A DNA stretch of 14,085 bases from an uncultured Spirochaetaceae bacterium (GCA_947630635.1 CANRIJ010000029.1:1-14085); one strand, 5' to 3'. Shown: positions 1 to 8,267, counted from the first letter of the stretch. A program made the numbers and translations. Notes: generated by a model not told the origin, from the letters alone.

Positions 1-14
1 CTCTTGTTCTCAAT

Positions 15-779
15 CTACAGAAAATAGCGAACAGTATCGAGTGAGAGCTCGCCTGCTGCGCTCTCATCGACGACAAATATAGCTCTCTTGTGCTCCTGGA
101 GAGCCGATGCTGGCCACTTTTGCGAAATCGAGTCCTCAATTGCATGTCTTAGAGCCCTGGCCTTAGAGTGGCCATTGGCAAGGATCATGACCTCTCTGCT
201 ATCCATGATTGTGCCAACTCCCACTGTTAGGGCTCTTGAGGGAACCTTGGATATATCGCCATCAAAAAAGCGAGAATTCATGATCTTCGTATCCATGGTA
301 AGGTCTTTTACCCTTGTTCGAGATGAAAGAGACGAATAGGGCTCATTGAAGGCAATGTGTCCATCTGCGCCTATTCCGCCCAAGAAGAGATCTATGCCGC
401 CATAGCTTTTGATTTTCTCCTCATAGTCCCTGCACTCAAGCTCTGGGTCCCTACACTCTCCATCAAGCATATGTATGTTCTCTTTGAGAATATCCACATG
501 GTCAAAGAAGTTCTCTCTCATAAAGGTGTGGTAGGACTCTTTATGACTCTCTGAAAGACCCACATACTCGTCCATATTAAAGGTGACAACGTTCTTAAAT
601 GAGAGGGTGCCTCTTCTATACATCTCAATTAGGCACCTATATGTGCCAATCGGGCTTGAGCCAGTTGGGAGACCAAGAACAAATGGACCACCCTTTTTTG
701 CATTGTTTATCTTGTCTCTTATGTAGGATGCTGCCCAAAGCGACATATCATCGTAGTTTTTCTCAATTATTACCCTCAT
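15..779 (-). CDS. nagB: Glucosamine-6-phosphate deaminase NagB
   Basis: Converts glucosamine-6-phosphate to fructose-6-phosphate and ammonia in the cytoplasm, feeding amino sugars into glycolysis. The 254-residue protein has the family signatures in order: sugar-phosphate loop LGLPTGSSP (residues 35-43), NMDEYVGL with the catalytic-type Asp70 and Asp71-position Glu, and the GIGADGHIAFNEP block (136-147) with Asp139, His141 and Glu146, matching the Asp141/His143/Glu148 set of E. coli NagB. Length is close to the usual 240-266. The ATG follows a GGGAGA ribosome binding site that overlaps the mnmA stop region nine bases upstream, which suggests translational coupling. It is the last complete gene of the minus-strand cluster. 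A 6-phosphogluconolactonase, from the same fold superfamily, is the main alternative but is unlikely given these motifs. Confidence 0.95.
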   Translation of the reverse strand: MRVIIEKNYDDMSLWAASYIRDKINNAKKGGPFVLGLPTGSSPIGTYRCLIEMYRRGTLSFKNVVTFNMDEYVGLSESHKESYHTFMRENFFDHVDILKENIHMLDGECRDPELECRDYEEKIKSYGGIDLFLGGIGADGHIAFNEPYSSLSSRTRVKDLTMDTKIMNSRFFDGDISKVPSRALTVGVGTIMDSREVMILANGHSKARALRHAIEDSISQKWPASALQEHKRAIFVVDESAAGELSLDTVRYFL

Positions 780-788
780 AGACTCTCC

Positions 789-1865
789 CTATATTGAGGA
801 TTCTATTATAGACGAGGCAATCACCCTATCGCCATCATAAATCACAGCGCTCTGCCCTGGAGCAACTGCCTTTGCCTTCTCTTCAAAGAGAATCTCGGCT
901 TTGCCTTCATCAAGCATTCTCACCCTTGCCATTTTCTGAGGCGATACGCTTCTGATCTTGACTCCATAGACCTTATCTGAAAACGAGCTCTCTCCCAAGA
1001 AGGATATATCGCCGACTATAGCCTTTGTGCTGTAGGTGTCGCTTTCAACTCCTACATAGACTCTGTTTGTATCAGGATCGACTGAGAGAACATATAAAGG
1101 CTCTTTATATGCAGTCTTTAGCCCCTTTCGCTGTCCAACGGTATAGTGCCAAAATCCACTATGTGTATTAATCGCCTCGCCTGTCTCCCTAAAGACAATC
1201 TCACCCTCTCTATCCTCTTTATCCAATAGCTCTGCGTAGTCTCCCGAGTAGAAGTCCTGACTCTCCTCCTCCAGATTCTCATGAAGCGAGAGGGACCTGT
1301 CTATTTCCCTTACCTCGCTCTTATAGTAGTCTCCGAGAGGAAATAGAACACTTGACAGCTGCTCTTGGGTAAGCCTAGAGAGAAAGTAGGTCTGGTCCTT
1401 TTTTCTGTCTTTAGCAACTTCCAGCTGATAGCGTCCATTCTCTCCAAGGCAGACTCTTGCATAGTGCCCGGTTGCAAAGTAGTCAAAGTCAAAAATCTCT
1501 CTTGCCTTCTCCATCAAGAGACCGAACTTGATCTTTCTGTTGCACCAGAGACAGGGATTCGGGGTTCTTCCTGAGAGGTATTCGCTTCTGAAATTCTCCA
1601 GAACCTCTCTCTCGTACTCCTGAGATAGATCTATGACGCTGTATTTGATGCCGATCTTATCTGCTATCTCCTGAGTCTTCTCAATCTCCTCTTTTGTCTC
1701 TTCTTTGAAGCAGGAATTCGCGCTCTTTGAAGGATGGTATTTTCCTCCCTCCTTCCAAACTGTCATAGTAACGCCCTCTACCTCATAGCCCTGCTCTTTT
1801 AATAGATATGCTGCAACAGACGAGTCTATCCCACCGGAAAGGCCCACCATAACCCTCTTTTTCAT
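789..1865 (-). CDS. mnmA: tRNA-specific 2-thiouridylase MnmA
   Basis: Activates U34 of Lys, Glu and Gln tRNAs with ATP and replaces the 2-oxygen by sulfur. Visible signatures (numbered from the TTG three bases upstream, 359 residues) are the PP-loop SGGIDSS (11-17), the RTPNPCLWCNRKIKFG block with CxxC at Cys106/Cys109, ATGHYAR (132-138), DQTYFLSRL, and HYTVGQRKGL. The segment that normally carries the second catalytic cysteine (ESQDICFI...GDY type) reads ESQDFYSGDY (202-211): three residues shorter and without cysteine. Another cysteine, Cys53, lies in an NSCF motif. I recall a MnmA subfamily with CxxC plus this ESQDF.GDY form, so the gene is probably functional rather than decayed. The ATG at 1865 is preferred to the TTG at 1868. 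nagB follows after nine bases. Confidence 0.93.
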   Translation of the reverse strand: MKKRVMVGLSGGIDSSVAAYLLKEQGYEVEGVTMTVWKEGGKYHPSKSANSCFKEETKEEIEKTQEIADKIGIKYSVIDLSQEYEREVLENFRSEYLSGRTPNPCLWCNRKIKFGLLMEKAREIFDFDYFATGHYARVCLGENGRYQLEVAKDRKKDQTYFLSRLTQEQLSSVLFPLGDYYKSEVREIDRSLSLHENLEEESQDFYSGDYAELLDKEDREGEIVFRETGEAINTHSGFWHYTVGQRKGLKTAYKEPLYVLSVDPDTNRVYVGVESDTYSTKAIVGDISFLGESSFSDKVYGVKIRSVSPQKMARVRMLDEGKAEILFEEKAKAVAPGQSAVIYDGDRVIASSIIESSI

Positions 1866-1898
1866 CAAGCTTAGGATACTTTAAAAGAATCTCTTCTG

Positions 1899-3506
1899 CT
1901 ATCTATCCTCGCCTTCTATTGGAGTATTATCAAAGGCCATCTTTCCTATATTCCTCAGGCTCTCTGGCAAATTTATTGAAGTAAGATGGGTATTTTCGAA
2001 TGCACTCTCGCCAATAGAGAGCAGATTTGATGGCGCTCTGAAGTCGACGCTCAAAAGCGGAGTATTCTCAAATGCGCTTTCGCCTATGTATTTAAGCGAT
2101 GAAGGAAGGGAGATTCTCTCAATTGAGGTCCCTCTAAATGCAGAGTTTCCGATAGTATTTAGATGCGATAAGCTCTCAAAGCTCACGTACTTGAGGCTCT
2201 TCATTCCATCGAAGGCATAGTCATCAATAAGACGAACCTGATTCGGGATATTTATTCTCAATAGCGATAGGCCCCTAAAGGCTCCAGAGGTGAGATTTGA
2301 ATATATAGATCCCTCGGCGAACGATATTGCCTCAATCTTAGTATCTCCCTTGAATGCTTCCTCCTCTATATACGAGACATTCTCTGGGATCGTAAATGAG
2401 AGAAGCGGAAGGTCTGAGAAGACTCCCTTTTTTATGACAGAGAGCCTAGAGCCCTTTTCAAAGGCAATGGTCTTTAGATTCTCAGACTCTCTAAAGGGCT
2501 CTTTCCCAAAGGACGTGACGCTCTTGGGTATAATGATCTTATCAAGCTTGGTGCCTGAGAATGCATAAGAGCCAATATACTCAAGCTTGGAGTCCTCTTC
2601 GAAGATCACCCTATCAAGCTCTTTGCACCCAGAGAAGGCGTAACTCTCGATTCTCTTTACAGAGCTTGGGATCTTTATCTCCTTTATCTCTGTATTCTCA
2701 AATGTGGATTTGTCTATCTCAGTAAGATTGCTCTCCTCAGAGAACTCGATAATTGAGAATGTCTTCGGGTCTAGGCTTCCCTCAATCTTCTCCACCGATG
2801 GAGGAATCACGATTCTCTCAATTCTCGCCCCATCGAAGATCCTTGAGTCCAGCACTCTCATAAAAAATCCGCTCTCAAAACCTACAAACGCCATTTTCAT
2901 ATTACCCTCGAATATGTCTTTTCCTAGGACGTTTATAGAAGCTGGGAATGTAAATGATGAGAGGTCATTTCCTCTAAATGCCCCGTCTGCTATCTCAAAG
3001 AGCCTTGAGTTCTCTGCGATATAGACCTCTTTGAGCCTCTCATTCTCAAGTGAATTGGGATATAGAAGAATAAGGGTCTTAGGGAACTTTATATACTCAA
3101 GCGTTCCCCTCCACTCATCTTTGACGCTAGTGATTGAGAAATTCTGTCCGACCCCGGTGAGTATGTTAAATACATCTGAGGCCCTTTTGACTATTGGAAA
3201 TAGGAGTATCTCTGAGCCTGTCCTATTCGTATAGGGAAACTCTATGGATTTTCTTCCGTCCTCCACAAAGGACCATCCAAGGCAGACAAGCTGATTCTCT
3301 TTGTCTCTGTATTCCTCCTTGAGAAACTCCAAATCTTCAAAATAAACACTCTCACCAGGCCTAAGGACTATATAGTCCACTGCCATCTCATCTGGGTTCT
3401 CATACTTAAGGCCCAGAGACGACATAAGCATCAATATAAAGAATGCAGAGAATGATATGCCTAAGGCGATATTTATCGCTCTATTTCCCCTCTTTCCTAT
3501 CTTCAT
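1899..3506 (-). CDS. BspA-like leucine-rich repeat protein with N-terminal membrane anchor
   Basis: A 535-residue protein with one hydrophobic segment at residues 12-32 after a basic start, fitting a signal anchor or uncleaved signal peptide. After a unique region (about 35-135) it consists of BspA/Treponema-type leucine-rich repeats (LRR_5) to near residue 530. Units of about 23-25 residues alternate between forms like 'IPSSVKRIESYAFSGC' and 'L..I.FEE.S.L..IG..AF'. Such proteins are usually extracytoplasmic and serve in adhesion or surface interaction, but nothing here shows the partner. No C-terminal anchor or sorting signal is visible. The ATG overlaps the end of the upstream membrane-protein gene by 26 bases and has a GAGGA ribosome binding site inside that gene. 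The last units carry the near-identical string IGESAFENT twice (473-481 and 498-506), a sign of recent repeat duplication. Confidence 0.85.
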   Translation of the reverse strand: MKIGKRGNRAINIALGISFSAFFILMLMSSLGLKYENPDEMAVDYIVLRPGESVYFEDLEFLKEEYRDKENQLVCLGWSFVEDGRKSIEFPYTNRTGSEILLFPIVKRASDVFNILTGVGQNFSITSVKDEWRGTLEYIKFPKTLILLYPNSLENERLKEVYIAENSRLFEIADGAFRGNDLSSFTFPASINVLGKDIFEGNMKMAFVGFESGFFMRVLDSRIFDGARIERIVIPPSVEKIEGSLDPKTFSIIEFSEESNLTEIDKSTFENTEIKEIKIPSSVKRIESYAFSGCKELDRVIFEEDSKLEYIGSYAFSGTKLDKIIIPKSVTSFGKEPFRESENLKTIAFEKGSRLSVIKKGVFSDLPLLSFTIPENVSYIEEEAFKGDTKIEAISFAEGSIYSNLTSGAFRGLSLLRINIPNQVRLIDDYAFDGMKSLKYVSFESLSHLNTIGNSAFRGTSIERISLPSSLKYIGESAFENTPLLSVDFRAPSNLLSIGESAFENTHLTSINLPESLRNIGKMAFDNTPIEGEDR

Positions 3507-3867
3507 CTTCAGCCGTCCTCTTTAGGTAGAGCTCAGTGATATAGAAGGCACTGAGAAAGACAATGGCCTCGACAATTATGATAATAGTTGCACTGTAGGT
3601 ATTCAGAAGATTGAAGAGAGTCAGAATCCACATTGCGACAAAGGCGAGTATAAAGAGCGAGAAGCCCATCCAGAACATAAAGAGCCCATAGAAGGAATTG
3701 GCTTTCCTAAAGGCCTCCTCGGTCTTCTTTGCCCTCTTGGATCTATAGGAGACTATCGAGCTCCTATTCTTCAAAGAGCCATATCTGCTCACAGCCCCGA
3801 GAACGATCATTAGACAGGGCAGAATCAAAAGCAAGACAAAAATTAAGACAGTACTCCAAAATCCCAT
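3481..3867 (-). CDS. Small SdpI-like membrane protein
   Basis: A 128-residue protein with three predicted membrane helices (about 4-24, 58-84 and 91-112) and a charged C-terminal tail. The loop between the first two helices, from NRSSIVSYRS to KANSFYG (34-60), resembles the SdpI/YhfL pattern 'N..iG.R...t..s.e.W..an...g'. SdpI in Bacillus gives immunity to a toxic peptide and takes part in signalling, but most members have no known role, so I infer no function. The start is supported by an AAGGGA-type ribosome binding site. It sits between a flavodoxin-like gene and the leucine-rich repeat gene, which it overlaps by 26 bases, so the two are probably translated together. Family assignment is tentative; the membrane topology is clearer. 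Confidence 0.72.
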   Translation of the reverse strand: MGFWSTVLIFVLLLILPCLMIVLGAVSRYGSLKNRSSIVSYRSKRAKKTEEAFRKANSFYGLFMFWMGFSLFILAFVAMWILTLFNLLNTYSATIIIIVEAIVFLSAFYITELYLKRTAEDEDRKEGK

Positions 3868-3916
3868 ACTATTTTCCCTTTCTACACCCTAAAAATAACA
3901 ATGAAAGGCAAAAAGG

Positions 3917-4552
3917 CTAAATGTCCTTCTTATCTAACCAGCCGCGCTTTCTCCAATACAAAAGCTTTGGAGGATTCCAATCTCCCCTGAGCTCTGCATG
4001 AAGGTAGTGCATAAACTGTCTGAAATGCAGTGAAGAGATAGGCTTTGACTTGTCAGAGAGCAGCATAGAAGAGAAGGCTGAGAGCCTTTTAAAGAGCCTC
4101 TCGCGCTCTTTTGCACTCAGTAGCTCTATTCTATTTGCCTCAAAGTCCAGAGAGAGACGATAGGTCTTCACTATTCCCCACGCAAAGAGCGAGTCATAGA
4201 GATTTCTCACTATCCTCTTAATAGATCTCTTTCTCTTGGTGGTTATGATAACTGCCTCCTTTCCAAAAAGATCTTCCTTCTTATCCGAGAGATGATGGAG
4301 AAAGAGATAGCTGTCGAAAAATGCCTTTATTGAGCCCGATGATCCCAAATAGTGCTCAGGGATGACTATCAGAATAAGCTCAGCATTATCCAATTTTCTG
4401 ATTATCTCGTCATCGTGCTCATCATCTGAGAGCCTATCGTCTGGAAGGGTTATCTCATCAAAGTCATGATAGCCCACAAGCTGAGAGAGCTCTTTTGCTA
4501 CCTGAAAGCCGAGCTTCTCTCCGCTCTTTGATTGGATTATCACACATCTCAT
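3917..4552 (-). CDS. NAD(P)H-dependent oxidoreductase, flavodoxin-like fold
   Basis: A 211-residue protein fitting the NADPH-dependent FMN reductase / flavodoxin-like family. It starts with a beta strand and phosphate-loop-like region (CVIIQSKSGEKLGF). It has the strand 'AELILIVIPEHYLGSSGSIKAFFDSY' region (residues about 57-82) that matches the family pattern P..Y.g..g.lK.flD, which packs on the flavin. The C-terminal part (FRQFMHYLHAE..., then W-rich YWRKRGW) resembles the tail of clostridial-type members. The classic short N-terminal phosphate-binding loop is degenerate (QSKSGEKLGF), so flavin binding is inferred, and the substrate cannot be told. The gene starts nine bases after the hybrid kinase stop codon and has no clear ribosome binding site, which suggests coupling to the kinase. 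Confidence 0.75.
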   Translation of the reverse strand: MRCVIIQSKSGEKLGFQVAKELSQLVGYHDFDEITLPDDRLSDDEHDDEIIRKLDNAELILIVIPEHYLGSSGSIKAFFDSYLFLHHLSDKKEDLFGKEAVIITTKRKRSIKRIVRNLYDSLFAWGIVKTYRLSLDFEANRIELLSAKERERLFKRLSAFSSMLLSDKSKPISSLHFRQFMHYLHAELRGDWNPPKLLYWRKRGWLDKKDI

Positions 4553-4561
4553 AAATTGAAA

Positions 4562-7555
4562 TTAAGCAAATGCCCTTAAAACCGCCAAGAGCCTATCTAT
4601 CTGAATCGGCTTTCCGACATGTCCATTCATGCCCGCCTTCTTGGCCTTTTCAACATCTTCCTTGAAGGTATTTGCTGACATTGCGATTATTGTGATGTTC
4701 TTCAGATCCTCTCTTTCGAGTCCCCTTATAATCTTTGTTGCCTCATATCCATCCATGACAGGCATCTGGATGTCCATCAAAACCAAATCGTATAAACCAG
4801 GAGTGCTCATCTTAAGGCGCTCTATAGCCATCATTCCATTCTCTGCCCACTCAACCTCAAAGCCCGCTGTCGTCAAGAGCTCAGTTGCAATCTCGGCATT
4901 CAGCGCATTGTCCTCAGCAAGAAGAATTCGCTTTCCTACAAAGCTCTTCTCCTGAATGAGGTCAATTTCGCTCTTATGCTCTTTATGGGGAATCTTGCTG
5001 ATAGCCTCATTCATAGCCCCAAGGAATCTCGATTTAAAGAGAGGCTTTGCAATAAAGGCATTTACCCCTGCCTCCCTTGCCTCCTTCTCAATCTCGGCAA
5101 AGTCATAGGTTGTGAGGAATATAATCGGGACATCTTTTCCCGCGATCTTTCTTATCTCCCCTGCAGTCTCAATTCCATTCATTCCCGGCATAAGCCAATC
5201 AAGAACAACAACTGAGTACATAGAGCCGTTATTGAAATGCTTCTCTACTTTCTCAACTGCCTCTTCGCCTGAGAGCACATACTCTGATACCATTCCGACA
5301 GAATCCAGCAACTCCTTCTCGTATTCACATGTATTCTTATCGTCATCCACGATAAGAACAGTCAGCGAGAAGAGGGATGAGTAATCCACTTCACTAAGCT
5401 CATTTGCCTTGAATGGAATAGTCGCAATGAACTTGGATCCTTTTCCGAGCTCGCTCTCGATCTTAATGTCTCCGCCCATAATATGGGCAATATTATGTGC
5501 AATAGGAAGTCCAAGCCCTGTACCCTCGATTCTGAGTTTTTGAGACTCCTCACTTCTGGCAAAAGGCTCAAAGGCATGCTTGATAAACTCAGGTGACATT
5601 CCTATGCCGTTATCCTCAATGGCGAACTTGTAGTTATAAACCGACTCTCTCTGAGTGGGGCTTTCAGATACCTGGAACTTAATCTCTCCGCCGGATGGAG
5701 TAAACTTCACTGCGTTTCCAATTATATTGGAGAGTATCTGAGAGAGCCTTGTGGGGTCACCCTTAACAGACTCATGCTCTATATTTAGCATATTGAGCGT
5801 AAAGCGCACTCCCTTCATATTCATCTGCTCTTTATAGACAGTGAGAATGCCATCTACCTCATCTGGAAGGTTGAACTCCTCCTCATTTAAGACAATCTTC
5901 CCAGACTCAATGCGGGACATATCAAGAACATCGTTTATAAGAGAGAGAAGCTGCTTAGATGCGGTATTTATCTTCGAAAGGCAATCAAGGACCCTTGCCT
6001 TATCATCTATATGCATTGTCGCAATCGCGGTCATGCCAGTGATTGCATTCATCGGAGTTCTTATATCGTGTGACATTGATGAGAGAAACTTGGTCTTTGC
6101 CTGGCTTGCTGACTCTGCCCTCTCTATAGAGCTTCTTAAGAGCTCACGCTGGGCCATATCCTTCCTTGTTGCCTCATCAATGGACCTTATTCCCAAGACA
6201 ACAACCGATGGAGTTCCATTCTTGTTTCTCTTTCCGGTAACAAAGGCAGCATTCACAAATTCAGGAACATCCTTTCCCCCAATGTACATCTTGTACCTCA
6301 GGGCGCTATTTTCGCTTGTCTTCAAGACAGAAACCACTCTCTCTAGGTCAAAGAAGTCATTGATTGCCTCGAGCTCTATATCATCCGGAATCAGGTCCCT
6401 ATCAAAGAGGTGGGGAACAAGGTCCTCATAATCACCCTCTTTATCAACACCCTCAAAGCGCTCAGGATAGATTATCTGGTATCTCTTGTCCTCAGTATTG
6501 ATATAGACGATAAGGTTGTATGACCTTGCCATGGCATTGAGGGACTCCCCGTATCTATTCTTCTGTATCTCAGTGGTCTTGGCGTATACAAGTACGTCAT
6601 TCTTCTCCTTCTCAAGCTGAGCTCTCTGCCTCTGGTACGAAACAAACAGGTATAGGATGTACAGCAAGAAGACAAATATAAGAACAAGCTCCAGCAGGAG
6701 CCCGATCTTATTTGCATTGGAGATCATCAGCCTTGTGGCCTCTGCAGGGAAGGCTTGGACGAAGAAGACCTTCTCAAAGCTGGTTGGAAGCATTGAGATG
6801 CTTACAGGAATTCCATCATCGGTTTCATAGGTTGCAAGATACGGCTCATCTGAGTCTGCTGCATTCTCAAATGCCTCTATGGTTTTCTGCTTTACATATC
6901 CCTCTTCAACGAGAATATCAAAGTAGTTTCTTCCAATCGTGGAAGTCTGTATGGAAGCAATAACATCTCCATCGCTGCTGATAATACTGGAATATGCAGG
7001 GAATCCGAAAAGCGTTGAATGGATATAGTCAGACATTACTTCCTGCCCAATTAGGCCAACTAGGATTCCAATTGCATTGCCCTCATCTATTACCGGCTTA
7101 TAGACCTCTAGGCATGGCTCATTCGATACAACTGAATCGACTACCGGAATAGCTCCTGCCTCGCCTTTGATTCCTCTTACGTAGACTGGTCTTTCACTGA
7201 AATCGTATATATTTCCCGATGAGTCCACAGCCATTCCATTTCTATCGACGTAGATTATCGTCGAAAAATCCATAGACCTGAAAAGGTATGTTATCTCCTC
7301 AGAGGATAAGCTCCTATTCTCCTCGAGTCCCAGAGAAAGCACGTAGGCAACAGAGTCAAGTGAATTCTCAGAGAGCTCCAAGTAGTCATTCACCCGGTTA
7401 ACTGCCTCCTGATTCATAGCAAGAATATACTCGGACGTCTGCTCGATTACGTTTTTTCTATTTAGAAAGAAGAAGAGTGCCATCGCTACTATGATGACAA
7501 TCATCATCAATGCCACCAGCAGTATGCGCACCACCAGCCTTTTAGTTCTTCCCAT
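4562..7555 (-). CDS. Hybrid sensor histidine kinase with two receiver domains
   Basis: A 997-residue membrane sensor kinase. TM helix 1 (about 8-31) and TM helix 2 (about 285-306) bracket an extracytoplasmic region resembling a double-Cache sensor (VYVRGIKG... and KPVIDEGNAIGILVG). Next come a coiled linker and a PAS-like segment (about 340-460). The HisKA domain has SSMSHDIRTPMNA with phospho-acceptor His496. The ATPase domain has N-box SNIIGNAVKF (609-618), G1 EDNGIGM (647-653) and G2 GTGLGLPIA (678-686). Receiver 1 has acidic VDDD (736-739), Asp786, Thr815 and Lys837; receiver 2 has Glu881/Asp882, Asp928, Ser960 and Lys982. All catalytic residues are present. There is no HPt or DNA-binding output domain, so the relay must end on proteins elsewhere. 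It is the first gene of the minus-strand cluster, with a TATAAT-like element just upstream. The ligand is unknown. Confidence 0.95.
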   Translation of the reverse strand: MGRTKRLVVRILLVALMMIVIIVAMALFFFLNRKNVIEQTSEYILAMNQEAVNRVNDYLELSENSLDSVAYVLSLGLEENRSLSSEEITYLFRSMDFSTIIYVDRNGMAVDSSGNIYDFSERPVYVRGIKGEAGAIPVVDSVVSNEPCLEVYKPVIDEGNAIGILVGLIGQEVMSDYIHSTLFGFPAYSSIISSDGDVIASIQTSTIGRNYFDILVEEGYVKQKTIEAFENAADSDEPYLATYETDDGIPVSISMLPTSFEKVFFVQAFPAEATRLMISNANKIGLLLELVLIFVFLLYILYLFVSYQRQRAQLEKEKNDVLVYAKTTEIQKNRYGESLNAMARSYNLIVYINTEDKRYQIIYPERFEGVDKEGDYEDLVPHLFDRDLIPDDIELEAINDFFDLERVVSVLKTSENSALRYKMYIGGKDVPEFVNAAFVTGKRNKNGTPSVVVLGIRSIDEATRKDMAQRELLRSSIERAESASQAKTKFLSSMSHDIRTPMNAITGMTAIATMHIDDKARVLDCLSKINTASKQLLSLINDVLDMSRIESGKIVLNEEEFNLPDEVDGILTVYKEQMNMKGVRFTLNMLNIEHESVKGDPTRLSQILSNIIGNAVKFTPSGGEIKFQVSESPTQRESVYNYKFAIEDNGIGMSPEFIKHAFEPFARSEESQKLRIEGTGLGLPIAHNIAHIMGGDIKIESELGKGSKFIATIPFKANELSEVDYSSLFSLTVLIVDDDKNTCEYEKELLDSVGMVSEYVLSGEEAVEKVEKHFNNGSMYSVVVLDWLMPGMNGIETAGEIRKIAGKDVPIIFLTTYDFAEIEKEAREAGVNAFIAKPLFKSRFLGAMNEAISKIPHKEHKSEIDLIQEKSFVGKRILLAEDNALNAEIATELLTTAGFEVEWAENGMMAIERLKMSTPGLYDLVLMDIQMPVMDGYEATKIIRGLEREDLKNITIIAMSANTFKEDVEKAKKAGMNGHVGKPIQIDRLLAVLRAFA

Positions 7556-7571
7556 ATCTAACCCCGTTAGA

Positions 7572-7581
7572 ATTATATAAT
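7572..7581. promoter_or_regulatory. Symmetric -10-like element between divergent genes
   Basis: The palindrome ATTATATAAT contains a perfect TATAAT -10 hexamer on each strand (7572-7577 read on minus, 7576-7581 read on plus). On the minus strand it lies 17 bases from the hybrid kinase ATG, with GGGG as a possible ribosome binding site in the short leader. I find no convincing -35 hexamer at standard spacing for either direction, so this is a candidate only. Confidence 0.4.
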
Positions 7582-7597
7582 CAAAACACCCATTTAA

Positions 7598-7616
7598 TTG
7601 CTTTTGCCAAAAGCAA
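7598..7616. repeat. 19-base perfect palindrome in divergent intergenic region
   Basis: Nine-base arms TTGCTTTTG and CAAAAGCAA surround a single C. It lies between the hybrid kinase and the LemA-family gene and is immediately followed by a second inverted repeat. The form suits a dimeric repressor or activator site, or a hairpin in a plus-strand leader. Nothing identifies the protein that would bind. Confidence 0.55.
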
Positions 7617-7639
7617 AAAGAGTCAACTCTTTATTTTTT
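7617..7639 (+). terminator. Terminator-like hairpin upstream of LemA-family gene
   Basis: Stem AAAGAG / CTCTTT with loop TCAA is followed by A and six T residues (7634-7639), the layout of a weak intrinsic terminator on the plus strand. No plus-strand gene lies upstream, so if real it would act on a leader transcript (attenuation) or on antisense transcription. The T-run also contains the TTG at 7638, which argues against that TTG being a start codon. Confidence 0.35.
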
Positions 7640-7641
7640 GG

Positions 7642-7674
7642 GCCCTATCAAAGAGAATCTTTCACACCTAGGGC
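7642..7674 (+). repeat. Nested inverted repeat (two-step hairpin)
   Basis: Outer arms GCCCTA (7642-7647) and TAGGGC (7669-7674) enclose inner arms AAAGA (7650-7654) and TCTTT (7658-7662) with loop GAA. Both pairs are perfect. Together with the two preceding inverted repeats this makes a run of three hairpins before the LemA-family gene, best explained as a structured leader or a multi-site operator region. Confidence 0.45.
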
Positions 7675-7715
7675 AAATAGACAAAGGACTTTATTCAAAC
7701 TATCCTTTCTCTGAT

Positions 7716-8261
7716 ATGTTCGTCTTCGGAGTACTTTTGGTAGCAATAATAGCCTTTTTCCTGCTTATAATAGCTCTTTCTGCAGTTATGTATAACCGCG
7801 TAATCAAGAAGAGGAATAAGGCGGAAGATGAAGAGACGGCGCTATTTGGCCTATATGGGAGAAAGTACGAATCCATGCATCCGCTGGTGGAGCTGCTCAG
7901 GGAGAACATTGACCCAAAGGATCCAATATTTGCAGAGATTGTGCATATTAAGCAGCTTATATCATCAGCAGAGAGCCTAATACTCAAAGAGAATGCAGAC
8001 ATCACTGCATCCAAGGTAATAGAAAGGCTCTTTAAAAAGCTCCAACAGCTTGATAGTCCAAATATCCATTCAAGACTCGAGAAGGCCAAAAACGAACTCT
8101 TGGAAATAGAGGACAAGATCAAGACTGAAAAAGAAGGATACAATAGGGCCGTATCTGCCTACAACAGCACTATATCATCATTCCCATTCATGGTGATTGC
8201 CAGCATTTTCAACTTTACCAAAAAGCCTCTGTCAAATAACAAAGTGTCTCTCTTAATCTGA
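7716..8261 (+). CDS. LemA-family membrane protein
   Basis: From the ATG at 7716 this is a 181-residue protein with one N-terminal membrane helix (first 25 or so residues). A YNRVIKKRNKAEDEE stretch follows, then helical segments, and finally the C-terminal LemA signature EGYNRAVSAYNSTISSFP...IASIFNF, corresponding to the family pattern RrfYN..V..yN..i..fP...iA..f.F. LemA proteins are inner-membrane-anchored with a helical bundle on one side; their biochemical role is unknown. The frame stays open back to a TTG at 7638, but that codon lies in a T-run after a hairpin and lacks a ribosome binding site. A TTG at 7737 with GGAG five bases upstream is another possible start. The C-terminus is shorter than usual, without the common YF....pKV.F ending. 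It is transcribed away from the sensor kinase. Confidence 0.8.
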   Translation: MFVFGVLLVAIIAFFLLIIALSAVMYNRVIKKRNKAEDEETALFGLYGRKYESMHPLVELLRENIDPKDPIFAEIVHIKQLISSAESLILKENADITASKVIERLFKKLQQLDSPNIHSRLEKAKNELLEIEDKIKTEKEGYNRAVSAYNSTISSFPFMVIASIFNFTKKPLSNNKVSLLI

Positions 8262-8267
8262 AACCTA

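Noticed and set aside
789..1868. mnmA as a pseudogene because the Cys199 equivalent is missing
   Set aside because: The rest of the protein is intact, including PP-loop and CxxC, and the shortened loop resembles a form I recall from other bacteria.
5841..6431. Long plus-strand open frame opposite the histidine kinase (196 codons)
   Set aside because: It lies wholly antisense to the HisKA and ATPase region of a clear kinase gene, has no recognisable domain and is a by-product of codon bias.
7638..7715. TTG at 7638 as the start of the LemA-family protein
   Set aside because: It lies in a T-run after a hairpin, lacks a ribosome binding site, and would add 26 residues not typical of the family. 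The ATG at 7716 or TTG at 7737 fits better.
7700..8143. Minus-strand open frame opposite the LemA-family gene
   Set aside because: The plus strand carries the conserved LemA C-terminal signature; the opposite translation shows no family features.
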